Shown: piece after piece, positions 41,968-52,322 of the stretch
Numbering within the stretch: position 1 is the stretch's first letter
How the letters are laid out: each line of letters opens with the position of its first letter
From: Metabacillus malikii
GTDB taxonomy: Bacteria > Bacillota > Bacilli > Bacillales > Bacillaceae
Assembly (NCBI RefSeq): GCF_030813355.1
Contig: NZ_JAUSUD010000024.1
Span: 1 to 64,000 of the forward strand
Length of the DNA stretch: 64,000 bases
Direction of reading: 5' to 3'
The notes under the pieces: model-generated
Seen by the model: the letters and a program-made list of their open reading frames with translations, nothing else
What the model was told of the DNA's origin: nothing
Database searches by the model: none
Made by a program: the position numbers and the translations under genes

Positions 41968-42354
41968 TTGAATCGAGGTGTATGTGAGATTAGATTTAAA
42001 CGTGTACGTTTGAATGAAAGTGGACTTACACTCATTGAGCTTTTAGCAGTGATAACGATATTAGGAATCCTATTAGCTATTGCAGTTCCCTCATACTTTA
42101 GCTATATAGAAGAAACAAAGGCTGATGTATGTGATGTGAATAGAGTAAAATTAAAGGAGACTTATGAAGCACAACTGAGTATAGATGGAATGACTCATCG
42201 TGAGGTTCTTTTTAGAAAATTTTTATTAGAATATAATCATGATATTTGTCCTGATGATGGAGAGATTGTATATCTGGATAAAGAGATTAATTGTCATGTT
42301 CATCAGGGTGAGAATGATGTGGATGATAATGAGAATGGGGTTCCGTTTTTGTGA
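41968..42354 (+). CDS. lone type IV pilin-like (pseudopilin) protein
   Basis: The protein has a prepilin leader and helix: ESG-LTLIELLAVITILGILLAIAVPSYFSY, with Gly before the cleavage site and Glu at +5. The rest is short, acidic and has four or so cysteines. The start is uncertain: TTG 41968 is in frame with a weak site, while ATT at 41989 has GAGGTG 9 bases upstream. No prepilin peptidase, assembly ATPase or other pilin genes are in the window, so it must use the competence pilus machinery elsewhere, if any. Confidence 0.7.
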   Translation: MNRGVCEIRFKRVRLNESGLTLIELLAVITILGILLAIAVPSYFSYIEETKADVCDVNRVKLKETYEAQLSIDGMTHREVLFRKFLLEYNHDICPDDGEIVYLDKEINCHVHQGENDVDDNENGVPFL

Positions 42355-43156
42355 GGTTGTGATAAGGCTAAGGATGGGAGAGTTCACGATTTAGGTGTTT
42401 TAAAGATCTAGCTCTTTAATGTGGATAGTCACTGGGGATGCATTTGTAATGTAGGTTTTATTAGCTTTATATGAAGGTAATATTGAATAGTGGGAAGGAA
42501 CTGAGAATAGTTAACAGATAACCACAACATATTGTGCTTGTTTTTTTGACTGATACCTAAGATATACCGTATATAGATCGTTATCTAAATGCTATATTGG
42601 TCAAGGATGTATTTTGATTATTAATAAAGATAAAAAGGTGAATTTTAGAAAATGTGTTATTGAGAAACGTTGATATAACAGGGCTTTTGAATAAGGAAAC
42701 TCTGACAGGTACGCCGAAATGATTGAATGGAGAAACGGAACTGAGTATCGTAGTTAGATTGAACGTTAGAAACCTTGCGAGATAAGGGTTTGAGGCGATT
42801 TTAGTGAGAATTATAGATTGATTGAATGGTATATATAATAGGATGAAACACGGTTTAGAGTGGTTTTCTAGTAAATATCTATTTCGTATTTGTTTGGTAG
42901 ATTGAATAGATATTACGAGGTGAGTATCATAATAAGATAACAAAACACTATATGTAGTATCTGAATATGTTTTTTATTAACAAAACATACTATATGTTGA
43001 TTTTTTCATCTATTTCTCATATTGAATATTATATGCGAGGTGGCTATCAGTAGTAGATGAGATTTAGTGGTTTAGTAGTTGATTGGAATGGAGGAACAAC
43101 AGATTCTAATTAAGTCCTAATCTACTAAAGAACAAATTTTAAAGGAGTGTAGCTGG
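42355..43156. other. 800-bp AT-rich region without a gene
   Basis: No frame longer than a few dozen codons looks coding. One frame around 42765-42900 reads NLAR...GFEAILVRIID...KHGLEWFSSKYLFRICLVD, interrupted by stops, and may be the remnant of a transposase or glycosyltransferase. The junction between the pilin and the low-GC EPS genes falls here. Confidence 0.35.
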
Positions 43157-43792
43157 ATGTATATGAAGGTTAAAAGATTGATAGATATTATTCTTTCTTT
43201 GATTGGACTTATTTTATTATCACCGATTTTTTTGATTTTAATTATTGCTATTAAGCTTGAATCAAAAGGTCCTGTTCTGTTTAAGCAAAAGCGTATAGGC
43301 ATCAATAAAACGCATTTCAATATCTTGAAGTTTCGTACTATGAGAATAGATACGCCTAAGGACACTCCTACTCATTTATTAGAGAATCCTGATCAGTACA
43401 TCACTAAGATGGGTAAGTTTTTGAGAAAAACTTCACTTGATGAGCTACCGCAAATCTGGAATATCTTTATGGGGCAGATGAGTATTATCGGGCCAAGACC
43501 AGCACTGTGGAATCAATATGATTTGATCGATGAACGTGATAAGTATGGAGCGAATAATGTTCTGCCTGGATTAACTGGATGGGCACAGATTAATGGGCGT
43601 GATGAACTTTCTATTGAAGTTAAGGCTAAGTTAGATGGGGAGTATGTTGAAAAGATTAGTATTGGTATGGATGTTAAGTGCTTCATTGGTACCATCGTTA
43701 GTGTTTTAAAAAGTGACGGGGTTGTTGAAGGTGGGACTGGAACTACAGCGAAGAAGGAAATCGCAAGTAGTAAGGAGAGTGTTTCCAAATGA
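43157..43792 (+). CDS. initiating sugar-phosphate transferase
   Basis: The 211-residue enzyme is of the small monotopic PGT family (PglC/WbpL-like). It has one N-terminal reentrant helix (LIDIILSLIGLILLSPIFLILI), FKQKRIGINKTHFNILKFRTM, the catalytic TSLDELPQIWNIF and GPRP motifs. It moves sugar-1-phosphate from UDP-sugar to undecaprenyl phosphate. Its stop overlaps the next gene (ATGA). Confidence 0.9.
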   Translation: MYMKVKRLIDIILSLIGLILLSPIFLILIIAIKLESKGPVLFKQKRIGINKTHFNILKFRTMRIDTPKDTPTHLLENPDQYITKMGKFLRKTSLDELPQIWNIFMGQMSIIGPRPALWNQYDLIDERDKYGANNVLPGLTGWAQINGRDELSIEVKAKLDGEYVEKISIGMDVKCFIGTIVSVLKSDGVVEGGTGTTAKKEIASSKESVSK

Positions 43793-44637
43793 CAAAAATA
43801 CTGATAACAGGTAAAAACAGCTATGTGGGTAAGGCCCTGGAGAAATGGCTTGGAAAACATCCTGATAGATATTCAATAGATGCTATTAGTTTAAGAAACG
43901 ATTCGTGGAACAAAAAAGATTTCTCAGATTATGATGTGGTTTTCCATGTGGCTGGGATAGCACATATAAAGGAAACAAAAGAAAATACACCTTATTACTA
44001 CAAAGTGAACCGTGATTTAGCTTACGAAGTTGCCCAAAAGGCAAGAATTGAAGGGGTTAAGCAGTTCATATTTTTAAGCTCGATGAGTGTTTATGGTATT
44101 GAGACTGGTGTGATTGATAAAAATACTATTCCTAATCCAAGAAGTAATTATGGCAAGTCAAAGCTTCAAGCTGAGGAACTAATTACAAGTTTGGAGGACG
44201 TATCTTTTAAAGTTGCAATTTTACGCCCGCCTATGATTTATGGGAGGGGTTGTAAAGGTAATTATACTAGATTAGCAAGACTTGCACTTAAAATACCTAT
44301 TTTTCCTGATATAGAAAATAAACGTAGTATGATTTATATTGATAACCTATGTGAATTGGTACGATTGTTAATCGACAGTTCTAGCAGTGATTTATTCCTT
44401 CCACAGGATAAAGAATATGTGTGTACGTCAGATATGGTTAAGCGGATAGCAGAAATCCACGGGAAGCAAATTAAGATGACCAGGTTATTTAATCCATTGT
44501 TAAGGCTACTGAAGACAAGTACTATAAATAAGGTATTTGGAGATCTAGTGTATGAGAAATATATGCCTGAACCAAAGATGGAATATCAAGTATATGACTT
44601 TAAGTCTTCAATTCATTTGACTGAAGGGGGGCATTAA
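43789..44637 (+). CDS. NAD-dependent epimerase or 4-keto reductase
   Basis: The 282-residue SDR has LITGKNSYVGKAL, the catalytic region SSMSVYG and YGKSKLQAE. It resembles reductases that act on UDP-4-keto-6-deoxy-HexNAc (WreQ/WbpV-like), typically paired with the transferase encoded just before. Four-base ATGA overlap supports coupling. With the 4,6-dehydratase at 38977 it could make UDP-QuiNAc or UDP-FucNAc. Ordinary UDP-sugar 4-epimerase is the alternative. Confidence 0.75.
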   Translation: MTKILITGKNSYVGKALEKWLGKHPDRYSIDAISLRNDSWNKKDFSDYDVVFHVAGIAHIKETKENTPYYYKVNRDLAYEVAQKARIEGVKQFIFLSSMSVYGIETGVIDKNTIPNPRSNYGKSKLQAEELITSLEDVSFKVAILRPPMIYGRGCKGNYTRLARLALKIPIFPDIENKRSMIYIDNLCELVRLLIDSSSSDLFLPQDKEYVCTSDMVKRIAEIHGKQIKMTRLFNPLLRLLKTSTINKVFGDLVYEKYMPEPKMEYQVYDFKSSIHLTEGGH

Positions 44638-44638
44638 T

Positions 44639-45418
44639 ATGAGTGATATCAATAAAAGAGAAAAGTTAATAAGTATTATCATGCCTGCCTATAATTGCGA
44701 GAAATTTATAGAGGAAGCTGTTACTTCTGTTATTGAACAAACATACAAATTATGGGAGTTAATAGTAATAGATGATGGTTCTAGGGATAGTACAGTAAGA
44801 ATATTAAAAGAACTAGCAAATAAAGATGATCGTATTCGGTTCTATATAAATGAAGAAAATCAAGGTGTATCAGCAACAAGAAACAGAGGAATTTCGCTTG
44901 CAAACGGTGATTGGATTGCGTTTTTAGATAGCGATGATATGTGGGAAGAAACTAAATTACAAAAACAGATGGAACATGCATTTAAAACAGCTGCTGAATT
45001 TTTATTTACTGGTTCTTCTTATATAAATGAAGAGGGGGAATATTATCAAGGCATTTTTGAAGTCCCTAACCAGGTAACATATAAAATTTTAAGAACACAT
45101 AATGTAGTATCCTGTTCATCTGTTCTTATAAAAAAGAAGTTTTTTGAGAATATAAAAATGGAAAAAGATGATATGCATGAAGATTATGCAGTGTGGCTTA
45201 GGATTCTAAAAACGGGGGTATCCGCCTATGGGATTAACGAACCTCTTCTTATATATAGAATATCACGGAATTCAAAGTCGGGTAATAAAGTCAAAACTAT
45301 TAAAATGACATATAAAGTATATCGGTTTATAGGGATAGGCCCAATAAGCTCTGTATATTTTATGTGTAGACATATTATAGGGTCAGTTAAAAAGTACCGG
45401 AAGATTAAAGGATTATAG
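44639..45418 (+). CDS. family 2 glycosyltransferase
   Basis: The 259-residue cytoplasmic enzyme has IIMPAYNCEKFIEEAVTSVIEQ, VIDDGS and the DxD motif FLDSDD, then a C-terminal region with EDYAVWLRI. GGGGG precedes the ATG. Donor and acceptor are not deducible. Confidence 0.88.
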   Translation: MSDINKREKLISIIMPAYNCEKFIEEAVTSVIEQTYKLWELIVIDDGSRDSTVRILKELANKDDRIRFYINEENQGVSATRNRGISLANGDWIAFLDSDDMWEETKLQKQMEHAFKTAAEFLFTGSSYINEEGEYYQGIFEVPNQVTYKILRTHNVVSCSSVLIKKKFFENIKMEKDDMHEDYAVWLRILKTGVSAYGINEPLLIYRISRNSKSGNKVKTIKMTYKVYRFIGIGPISSVYFMCRHIIGSVKKYRKIKGL

Positions 45419-45481
45419 TCTAGAAAATTATATTGTTTAATTAACCAAAGTTAATTACAAATGAAATGGAGAGCAAAACAT

Positions 45482-46642
45482 ATGAGAATATTGCATCTCA
45501 ATGTAGCCGGAATTGTTGATAAATTTTATGATACCTTTTTCGAACATTTAAGAAAGTCTGGGAATATTGATCAAATAGAATATATTGCTTATAAACCTGG
45601 GGAAAATAAAAAAGAAGAACTAGATAGATTTCAAAATTATCATGAGAATATTAAAGTGATTCTCAGCCCAATAAAAAGAAGTATATACAGAGTAATGTAT
45701 TTTTTGAAAATCAGAAAGTATTTTTTAGATATAGAGGGAAAAATAAATAGTATAAAATCTATAGATGTTTTACACGCCCATAGTCTTTTTTCAGATGGTG
45801 GTGTGGCATATTATTTGAAAAAAAAATATAATATACCGTATGTTGTGGCTGTACGTATTACGGATGTTGATGTATTTTTAAAATACTTTTTTCATTTACG
45901 ACCGTTTATGAAAAAAATATTATTAAATGCATCCAAAATAATATTTTTAAGTCCAAATATAAAGAAAAGTATAATTGATAATCTTGGTAACGATGCAATT
46001 AAAAACAACATCATAGGAAAGTCGGAGATTATCCCAAACGCTGTAGATAATTTTTGGCTAAAGAATCATTATTATAAAGAAGACAATTTACAACCTGAAT
46101 TAAACTTAATCCAGGTTGGTAAGTTAAATAAAGGTAAAAATCCAAAAACTACAATACTTGCTGTCTCAGAACTAGTTAATCGTGGATATGATGTAAAAGT
46201 AGATTTCGTTGGGGAAGGACAAGAATTAAATAATTTAAAGAAATTGGTCCATGAATTAAATTTAGAAGACAATGTGAAATTCCATGGCTTTATTAAGGAT
46301 AAGTCGGTTCTTATGAATCTTTATAGGAAAGCGAACTTTTTTATTTTGCCATCTTATTTTGAAACATTTGGAATTTCATATATTGAGGCAATGAGCCAGG
46401 GGTTACCGGTGATTTATTCCAGGAATCAAGGGATAGATGGTTATTTTGAGGAAGGTGAAGTAGGAGTATCGATTAATCCGTCCTCCCAAAGCGAAATCTG
46501 TGATGCAGTGCTTCACCTGCAAAAGTCGTATAATGATATATCAAAAAGATGTACTTCTAATGCATTAAGTTTTGATTGGGAAGACTTATCAATAAAATAT
46601 ATTGAAATCTACTCAAAGATAATAAAAGATAAATTATCATAG
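45482..46642 (+). CDS. family 4 glycosyltransferase
   Basis: The 386-residue protein has the GT-B layout with HLNVAGIVDKF at the start, VGKLNKGKNPKTTI and the donor-binding EX7E region PSYFETFGISYIEAMSQGLPV. ATG 45482 has GGAGAG 8 bases upstream; the in-frame ATG at 45461 is before that site. Confidence 0.88.
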   Translation: MRILHLNVAGIVDKFYDTFFEHLRKSGNIDQIEYIAYKPGENKKEELDRFQNYHENIKVILSPIKRSIYRVMYFLKIRKYFLDIEGKINSIKSIDVLHAHSLFSDGGVAYYLKKKYNIPYVVAVRITDVDVFLKYFFHLRPFMKKILLNASKIIFLSPNIKKSIIDNLGNDAIKNNIIGKSEIIPNAVDNFWLKNHYYKEDNLQPELNLIQVGKLNKGKNPKTTILAVSELVNRGYDVKVDFVGEGQELNNLKKLVHELNLEDNVKFHGFIKDKSVLMNLYRKANFFILPSYFETFGISYIEAMSQGLPVIYSRNQGIDGYFEEGEVGVSINPSSQSEICDAVLHLQKSYNDISKRCTSNALSFDWEDLSIKYIEIYSKIIKDKLS

Positions 46643-46787
46643 AAATTCAATGTGTGATTATTAACAAACTTTCAATAAATGGAGTTTACTAGTAGCAAAT
46701 AAAAAAAGTTAGTAATGTTGATTTAAATATAATATGTTATTGCAGTTAGAAACTATAAGAAGCATATAAAAGGGAGAATATATAGAA

Positions 46788-48107
46788 ATGAGTCTATTTG
46801 AGAAAATTGTTGGTAAAAAAGACAAAATCGCTGTAGTTGGTTTAGGATATGTAGGTATGCCGATTGCAGTAGCATTTGCCAAGAAAGTTGATGTTATTGG
46901 TTTTGATTTAAATGAGAAGAAGATAGAATTATATAAATCAGGTATTGATCCAACAAATGAAGTAGGTAATGAAGTAATCAAAAAGACTACGGTGGCTTTC
47001 ACATCAGATGAAGCAAAACTTAAAGAAGCTAAGTTTCATATTGTTGCTGTTCCAACTCCCATCAATTCAGATAAAACTCCAGATCTTACCCCAGTTGAGG
47101 GGGCTAGTACAATTGTTGGGCGTAATCTCACTAAGGGGTCAATAGTAGTTTATGAATCTACTGTTTATCCAGGGGTTACAGAAGATGTATGTATTCCAAT
47201 CCTTGAAAAGGAATCCGGACTAAAGTGTGGTGTTGATTTTAAGGTTGGGTATTCCCCAGAGCGTATTAATCCCGGTGATAAAGTGAACACTCTTGAAAAA
47301 ATTATTAAAATCGTTTCTGGTATAGATAAAGAAAGTTTAGATGAAATTGCAAAAGTTTATGAATTAGTAATCCAAGCAGGAGTTCATAAAGCTAGCTCAA
47401 TTAAAGTAGCAGAGGCTGCAAAAGTTGTAGAAAACAGCCAGCGTGATATTAACATTGCTTTTATGAATGAGCTTGCTATGGTATTTGATCGAATGGGCAT
47501 TGATACACAAGAAGTTGTTGAGGCAATGAATACAAAGTGGAATGCACTTAAATTTCACCCTGGGTTAGTTGGAGGCCACTGTATTGGAGTAGACCCATAC
47601 TATTTTATATATGAAGCTGAAAAACTTGGATACCATTCTCAAATCATTTTATCAGGTAGAAAGATTAATGATGGAATGGGAGCATTTGTTGCTGATGCAA
47701 TTATTAAGAAATTAATTCTCACAAATAAGGTAGTTAAGAAGGCGAAGGTTGTTATTTTAGGTTTAACATTCAAAGAGAATTGTCCAGATATACGCAATTC
47801 CAAAGTAGATGATATTATTAAACATCTTAATGAATATGAAATCGAACCAGTTGTAGTTGATCCCTATGTAGATCCTTTGGAAGCAAAGCGTGAGTATGGT
47901 GTTGATATAGTTCCTTTTGATATGATAAATGATGCTGATTGTCTTGTTTTTGCTGTGGCTCATGATATGTTTAGGGACATGACCTTGGAAAAGATAAACG
48001 GACTGTTTGGAGAGTTTTCAAATAAGGAAAAAGTTATTATTGATGTTAAGAGTATTTTAGATAAGGGCGAGATTGAAAAGTGTGGATATAGTTACTGGAG
48101 ATTATAA
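46788..48107 (+). CDS. UDP-HexNAc 6-dehydrogenase (TviB/WbpO/CapL family)
   Basis: The 439-residue NAD-dependent enzyme has VVGLGYVGMPIA at the N-terminus, PTPINSDKTPDLT, YSPERINPGDK and the catalytic Cys in GGHCIGVDPYYF. This subfamily oxidises UDP-GlcNAc or UDP-GalNAc to the uronic acid, unlike the UDP-glucose dehydrogenase of TuaD type. It is a likely phosphorylation target of the BY-kinase. Gives a charged polymer. Confidence 0.88.
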   Translation: MSLFEKIVGKKDKIAVVGLGYVGMPIAVAFAKKVDVIGFDLNEKKIELYKSGIDPTNEVGNEVIKKTTVAFTSDEAKLKEAKFHIVAVPTPINSDKTPDLTPVEGASTIVGRNLTKGSIVVYESTVYPGVTEDVCIPILEKESGLKCGVDFKVGYSPERINPGDKVNTLEKIIKIVSGIDKESLDEIAKVYELVIQAGVHKASSIKVAEAAKVVENSQRDINIAFMNELAMVFDRMGIDTQEVVEAMNTKWNALKFHPGLVGGHCIGVDPYYFIYEAEKLGYHSQIILSGRKINDGMGAFVADAIIKKLILTNKVVKKAKVVILGLTFKENCPDIRNSKVDDIIKHLNEYEIEPVVVDPYVDPLEAKREYGVDIVPFDMINDADCLVFAVAHDMFRDMTLEKINGLFGEFSNKEKVIIDVKSILDKGEIEKCGYSYWRL

Positions 48108-48435
48108 AATTTTACGGATATTAGTAAATGCAAAAAAGTAGTAAGTGTGAAAGGTACATCTATAGTTATTATTACTTACTTCCTTTTCGTTAAAATGAAC
48201 TCCAATAAGTAAGGTGGCATTAAAATAAATTGCTAAGCCACTTTACTTAAAAGTGTGCTGTTATACTTGCAAATTTGTTCATACTACATGATTGTTGGTG
48301 GAAGACCATGGGGAAATGCTATAACTTGTAATTAATATGAAGGCCCATCAATTTTTGTATCTTACAAAGGCAAAATAGTGCATATCACACTCGGTTTTAA
48401 ACGTTGACTTTTGTACAAGAAAGGGAAACTTTTCA
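48108..48435. other. intergenic region with a hairpin before wzy
   Basis: AAGTAAGGTGGC pairs with GCCACTTTACTT around 48207-48251, a long-looped hairpin without a T-tail. A TTGACT at about 48406 lacks a -10. No gene seen. Confidence 0.4.
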
Positions 48436-49731
48436 ATGATATATCTATTTGTATTAATCAATATCTTATATGTAATACTAAGCTTTAAATACTACAAAGC
48501 CAAGGTTAATCCGATTTCCTTATATAGTATTATGTGGGTAGCCTTAACAATTCTATATGAGATAAAGTTAGTCTATTATTACGACCTAACAATGTATACA
48601 TGGTTGATTATAATCATTTTTCAAATCGTTTATAATATTGGGTGTGTTCTGGGAAAAAAACAGTATAGGAATAATCGCTTTAATAAGCAGGATAGTAATA
48701 TTGCTGCTAAGGGTTCTAGTGAAAGAGATTTAAGAATTGCAATAATTATACTTTCTCTATTAACTTCAATTAGCACAATTTCTAATATATTGATTGCTGT
48801 AAGATCTTATGGATTTAATTTATTAGAGTACACCAATCAGATATATGTAGATCGTTTGGCTGGTGATATTGATACTGGGATACCCTATCTAGGTTCATTT
48901 GTATATCCAGCTTTAATATATGCAGGATTTTATTTTGAAAAATTTGGCTTCAAGAAAATTATATTATTACCAGTGCTATTATTGGCATTAGGTGGATTAA
49001 AAACTGGTGGGAGACTGGGGATTTTAATTGGTGCTTTTTTATTATTAGTTCCCATTATATTACAAAGAGGTAGGGTTATTAAAGAGAAAGTTAGAAAAGT
49101 AAAAGGAAGAAAAGGGAAAAATATTAAAATCCTGATCAGCAGTTCTATTTTAATTGCACTATTTATAACTATTACGAATAATCGAGCCTCATGGGAAACA
49201 TATAACCCTTATATGAGCCCATTAATGGTAAAGGTTCTTGAATATAACCCTGCTATATATCAGATTTATACTTATATAACATTACCTTTAGGTGTTTTAA
49301 ATGAATTTCTAAAAGATCCAACATTAAATTTTGGAGGCCACACATTTTTAACGATTTACAATTTATTGAATAGGTTAGGGGCAGACATATCGGTAAATCA
49401 GTATCAAACATTTTATAATGTTCCATTGCCAAGTAATGTAGGTACGTACATTAGAGAGCTAATTGAAGATTTCTCAATCCCATTAGCCCTCATGGTAACC
49501 CTGATAACTGGATTAATATTAAGTTATAATTATTCAAAATTCAGAAATGATGGCTTATATATGAATTTAATTTGGGCATCGACTTTTGCCTTTGTTATAT
49601 TTTTTTCCTTCTTTATGTGGCAATTTCGTTCATCCACAATTTGGATTACTATAGTTGTAGGTAGTATTTCAGGATATATATTAGATCAAAGACATAAAAA
49701 AAGGTTGAAGAGATATGAGTTCAAAGAGTGA
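48436..49731 (+). CDS. O-antigen/EPS polymerase, Wzy-like
   Basis: The 431-residue integral membrane protein has about 10-11 helices and the large periplasmic-type loop between residues 240 and 340 typical of Wzy polymerases (with LGGLKTGGRLGIL before it). Wzy joins repeat units on the outer face. Very AT-rich and little conserved, as usual for this family. AAGGG precedes the ATG. Confidence 0.75.
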   Translation: MIYLFVLINILYVILSFKYYKAKVNPISLYSIMWVALTILYEIKLVYYYDLTMYTWLIIIIFQIVYNIGCVLGKKQYRNNRFNKQDSNIAAKGSSERDLRIAIIILSLLTSISTISNILIAVRSYGFNLLEYTNQIYVDRLAGDIDTGIPYLGSFVYPALIYAGFYFEKFGFKKIILLPVLLLALGGLKTGGRLGILIGAFLLLVPIILQRGRVIKEKVRKVKGRKGKNIKILISSSILIALFITITNNRASWETYNPYMSPLMVKVLEYNPAIYQIYTYITLPLGVLNEFLKDPTLNFGGHTFLTIYNLLNRLGADISVNQYQTFYNVPLPSNVGTYIRELIEDFSIPLALMVTLITGLILSYNYSKFRNDGLYMNLIWASTFAFVIFFSFFMWQFRSSTIWITIVVGSISGYILDQRHKKRLKRYEFKE

Positions 49732-49740
49732 GGTTAACAT

Positions 49741-50634
49741 ATGAATATAATGATTGTCTTAAATTTTAATGATTTTGAAACCACAAATAATTATATTAGT
49801 CAAATAAAATGCTATGATGTACTTGATAAAATTATAGTTGTAGATAATTGTTCAACCGATAATTCCTATTCATTATTAAAAAAATTGGAGTCAGAAAAAG
49901 TTGACATTATTTCTACTGAAAAAAATAATGGGTATGCTAGTGGAAATAATTTTGGAATTAAATATGCTGAAAACTATTATAATCCAACAAATATAATAAT
50001 ATCAAATCCAGATATTGAAGTATCAGAAAAAAGTATAAGTAGAATATGTTCTTTTTTAAATACCCATAAGGAAATTGCTGCTGTTTCTGGTTTAATTCAC
50101 GATAAAGACAACATGGTAGCAGATAATTTTGCATGGAAATTACCTACGTATACGAGCACATTGATTAGTACTTTTATCTCAATTTCAAAGGTTTTTGAGA
50201 AATTATTTAAAATCACTACAAAATATAATAAAAATAGGCTTAATAATAATGTTGTGAATGTTGATGTATTATCGGGTTGTTTTTTTGCGATTAAAGATAA
50301 GGTTTTGAGAGAAGTTAATTATTTCGATGAAAGAACCTTTTTATATAATGAAGAGTCGATATTAGCTTTTAAATTAAGAAACAAAAACTATAAACAGTGC
50401 GTATTAACTTCAGAAAAAATAATTCATTATGAAGGGGTTTCAATTAATAAATCTGTAAAGAGTTGGAAAAGCAAAAACAAAATTCTTGAGAATAGCCGGA
50501 AGGTTTATTTAAAAGAATATTTAAAGGTTTCTAGATTACAAATGTTTATATTCATATTATTGTTTAATATAGGTAAGTATGAGAAATTTATTCTTTTAAA
50601 TTTAAGGGGAAAGTTTATGACATTAAAAAGCTAA
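49741..50634 (+). CDS. family 2 glycosyltransferase, rhamnosyltransferase-like
   Basis: The 297-residue protein has IVVDNCSTDNSYSLL, NNGYASGNNFGIKYA and the acceptor region FFAIKDKVLREVNYFDERTFLYNEE, resembling WbbL/RfbF-type rhamnosyltransferases. Given the complete rml set downstream, it may transfer L-rhamnose. GAGG precedes the ATG, 9 bases after the wzy stop. Confidence 0.8.
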   Translation: MNIMIVLNFNDFETTNNYISQIKCYDVLDKIIVVDNCSTDNSYSLLKKLESEKVDIISTEKNNGYASGNNFGIKYAENYYNPTNIIISNPDIEVSEKSISRICSFLNTHKEIAAVSGLIHDKDNMVADNFAWKLPTYTSTLISTFISISKVFEKLFKITTKYNKNRLNNNVVNVDVLSGCFFAIKDKVLREVNYFDERTFLYNEESILAFKLRNKNYKQCVLTSEKIIHYEGVSINKSVKSWKSKNKILENSRKVYLKEYLKVSRLQMFIFILLFNIGKYEKFILLNLRGKFMTLKS

Positions 50635-50772
50635 TTATATAGATAAAGGGCAGAGTCCTTTATATGGTATTGGGACTGTATTTTAATGTTCACCAACCAA
50701 GTATTTGGAATGTTTATATTTGTGTAAAGCCATTTAATTAAGTGAAAAAATAAGAATGACGAGGGATGAGTA

Positions 50773-52191
50773 TTGAATAATAAGGCCATTACATTCATGA
50801 AAAACTTTTCCTATACCCTGTCATCGAATCTAATATCAATAATTATTTCGACAATAGTAATATTAATTGTACCAAAGTTTATAGGTGTTGAAGAATATGG
50901 ATATTGGCAGTTATACCTATTTTATTCATCTTATGTAGGTTTCTTGCACTTTGGCTGGAATGATGGAATCTATCTTAGATTTGGCGGCAAGGAATATAAG
51001 GAGTTAAATAAAGATTTATTTTTTTCGCAGTTTTGGATGCTAACCATTTTTCAAGTATTACTAGGTGTCGCTATAATTTGCTTTTCAACAGTCTTTAGTA
51101 CAGATGTTAATAAACTATTTATATTTAAAATGACTGCACTATGTATGGTTATAGTGAATGTTAGACATATGTTAATCTATATCTTGCAGTGTACAAATAG
51201 AATTAAAGAGTATGCACAGATAACAATGATGGAAAAAGTGCTATATTGCTGTTTGATTTTATTACTTTTAATTGTGGATATTAGGCAATACAAGTTATTG
51301 ATTTTTGCTGATATAATTGGAAAAACTATTGCCTTAGTATACTCAATATATTGCTGTAGAGACATAGTATTTAACAAAATTTCTATGTTCTATTCCAATG
51401 TTAGTGAAGTATTTAGGAATATCAGTGTGGGAATAAAGTTAATGTTTGCTAATATTGCTAGCATGTTTATAATTGGGATTGTTCGGTTTGGCATTGAACG
51501 TACATGGGATATTTCAACGTTTGGTAAAGTATCACTAACTTTGAGTATATCTAATCTCATGATGATATTCATTAATGCAATTGGGATCATCATGTTTCCA
51601 GTCTTAAGACGGACTAATGAGGACAAACTTCCAAATATCTATACAACAATGAGAACTTTTTTAATGGCCCTTTTGTTAGGTCTACTTGTGATATATTATC
51701 CGCTGAAGGTTATCTTAACAGCATGGTTACCACAATATACAGAAATTTTAATTTATATGGCTCTTCTCTTTCCAATGTGTGTCTATGAGGGGAAAATGGT
51801 CCTTTTAATCAATACCTATTTAAAGACATTGCGGAAAGAGAAATTGATGCTTGCTATAAATTTAGTATCAGTAGTATTGAGTATCATTCTTACAATTGTA
51901 TTTACAATTGTATTTACGAATCTAAACCTAGTTATAGCATCGATAGTAGCTCTTTTGGCTTTCCGTTGTATTTTGGCAGAGGTTCTTTTATCAAAGATAC
52001 TAAATATTTATGTGTATAAAGATATAGTTCTTGAGATGGTGATGAGTCTTATATTCATACTAATAGGTTGGTTTGTGACTTCATGGTTAGGAGTATTAAT
52101 CTATATAGCTGCATATGGGGTGTATTTGTTTATCAAAAGAGGAGATATTTCAGCAACAATTAAAAATGTAAATCAAATAATTAGAAGGTAG
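50773..52191 (+). CDS. polysaccharide flippase, Wzx-like (MOP superfamily)
   Basis: The 472-residue protein has about 12-14 helices and the N-terminal pattern FSYTLSSNLISIIISTIVILIVPKFIGVEEYGYWQLY of MATE/MOP flippases. It exports the lipid-linked repeat unit. TTG start at 50773 with GGGATGAG upstream. Confidence 0.88.
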   Translation: MNNKAITFMKNFSYTLSSNLISIIISTIVILIVPKFIGVEEYGYWQLYLFYSSYVGFLHFGWNDGIYLRFGGKEYKELNKDLFFSQFWMLTIFQVLLGVAIICFSTVFSTDVNKLFIFKMTALCMVIVNVRHMLIYILQCTNRIKEYAQITMMEKVLYCCLILLLLIVDIRQYKLLIFADIIGKTIALVYSIYCCRDIVFNKISMFYSNVSEVFRNISVGIKLMFANIASMFIIGIVRFGIERTWDISTFGKVSLTLSISNLMMIFINAIGIIMFPVLRRTNEDKLPNIYTTMRTFLMALLLGLLVIYYPLKVILTAWLPQYTEILIYMALLFPMCVYEGKMVLLINTYLKTLRKEKLMLAINLVSVVLSIILTIVFTIVFTNLNLVIASIVALLAFRCILAEVLLSKILNIYVYKDIVLEMVMSLIFILIGWFVTSWLGVLIYIAAYGVYLFIKRGDISATIKNVNQIIRR

Positions 52192-52322
52192 AAAACTAGA
52201 GTTAGTATTAACCATTAGTAAGATATAGAAGCTTTCTTTAAAATATGGGACTAAAGAGGGAAATTTAGCAATTTCGGTTTTCTAAATTAATAAATAATAC
52301 TCTATATAATGAGGTGTAGACA

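Noticed and set aside
42581-42943. 120-codon minus-strand ORF
   Set aside because: No ribosome binding site or recognisable domain; the region looks decayed.
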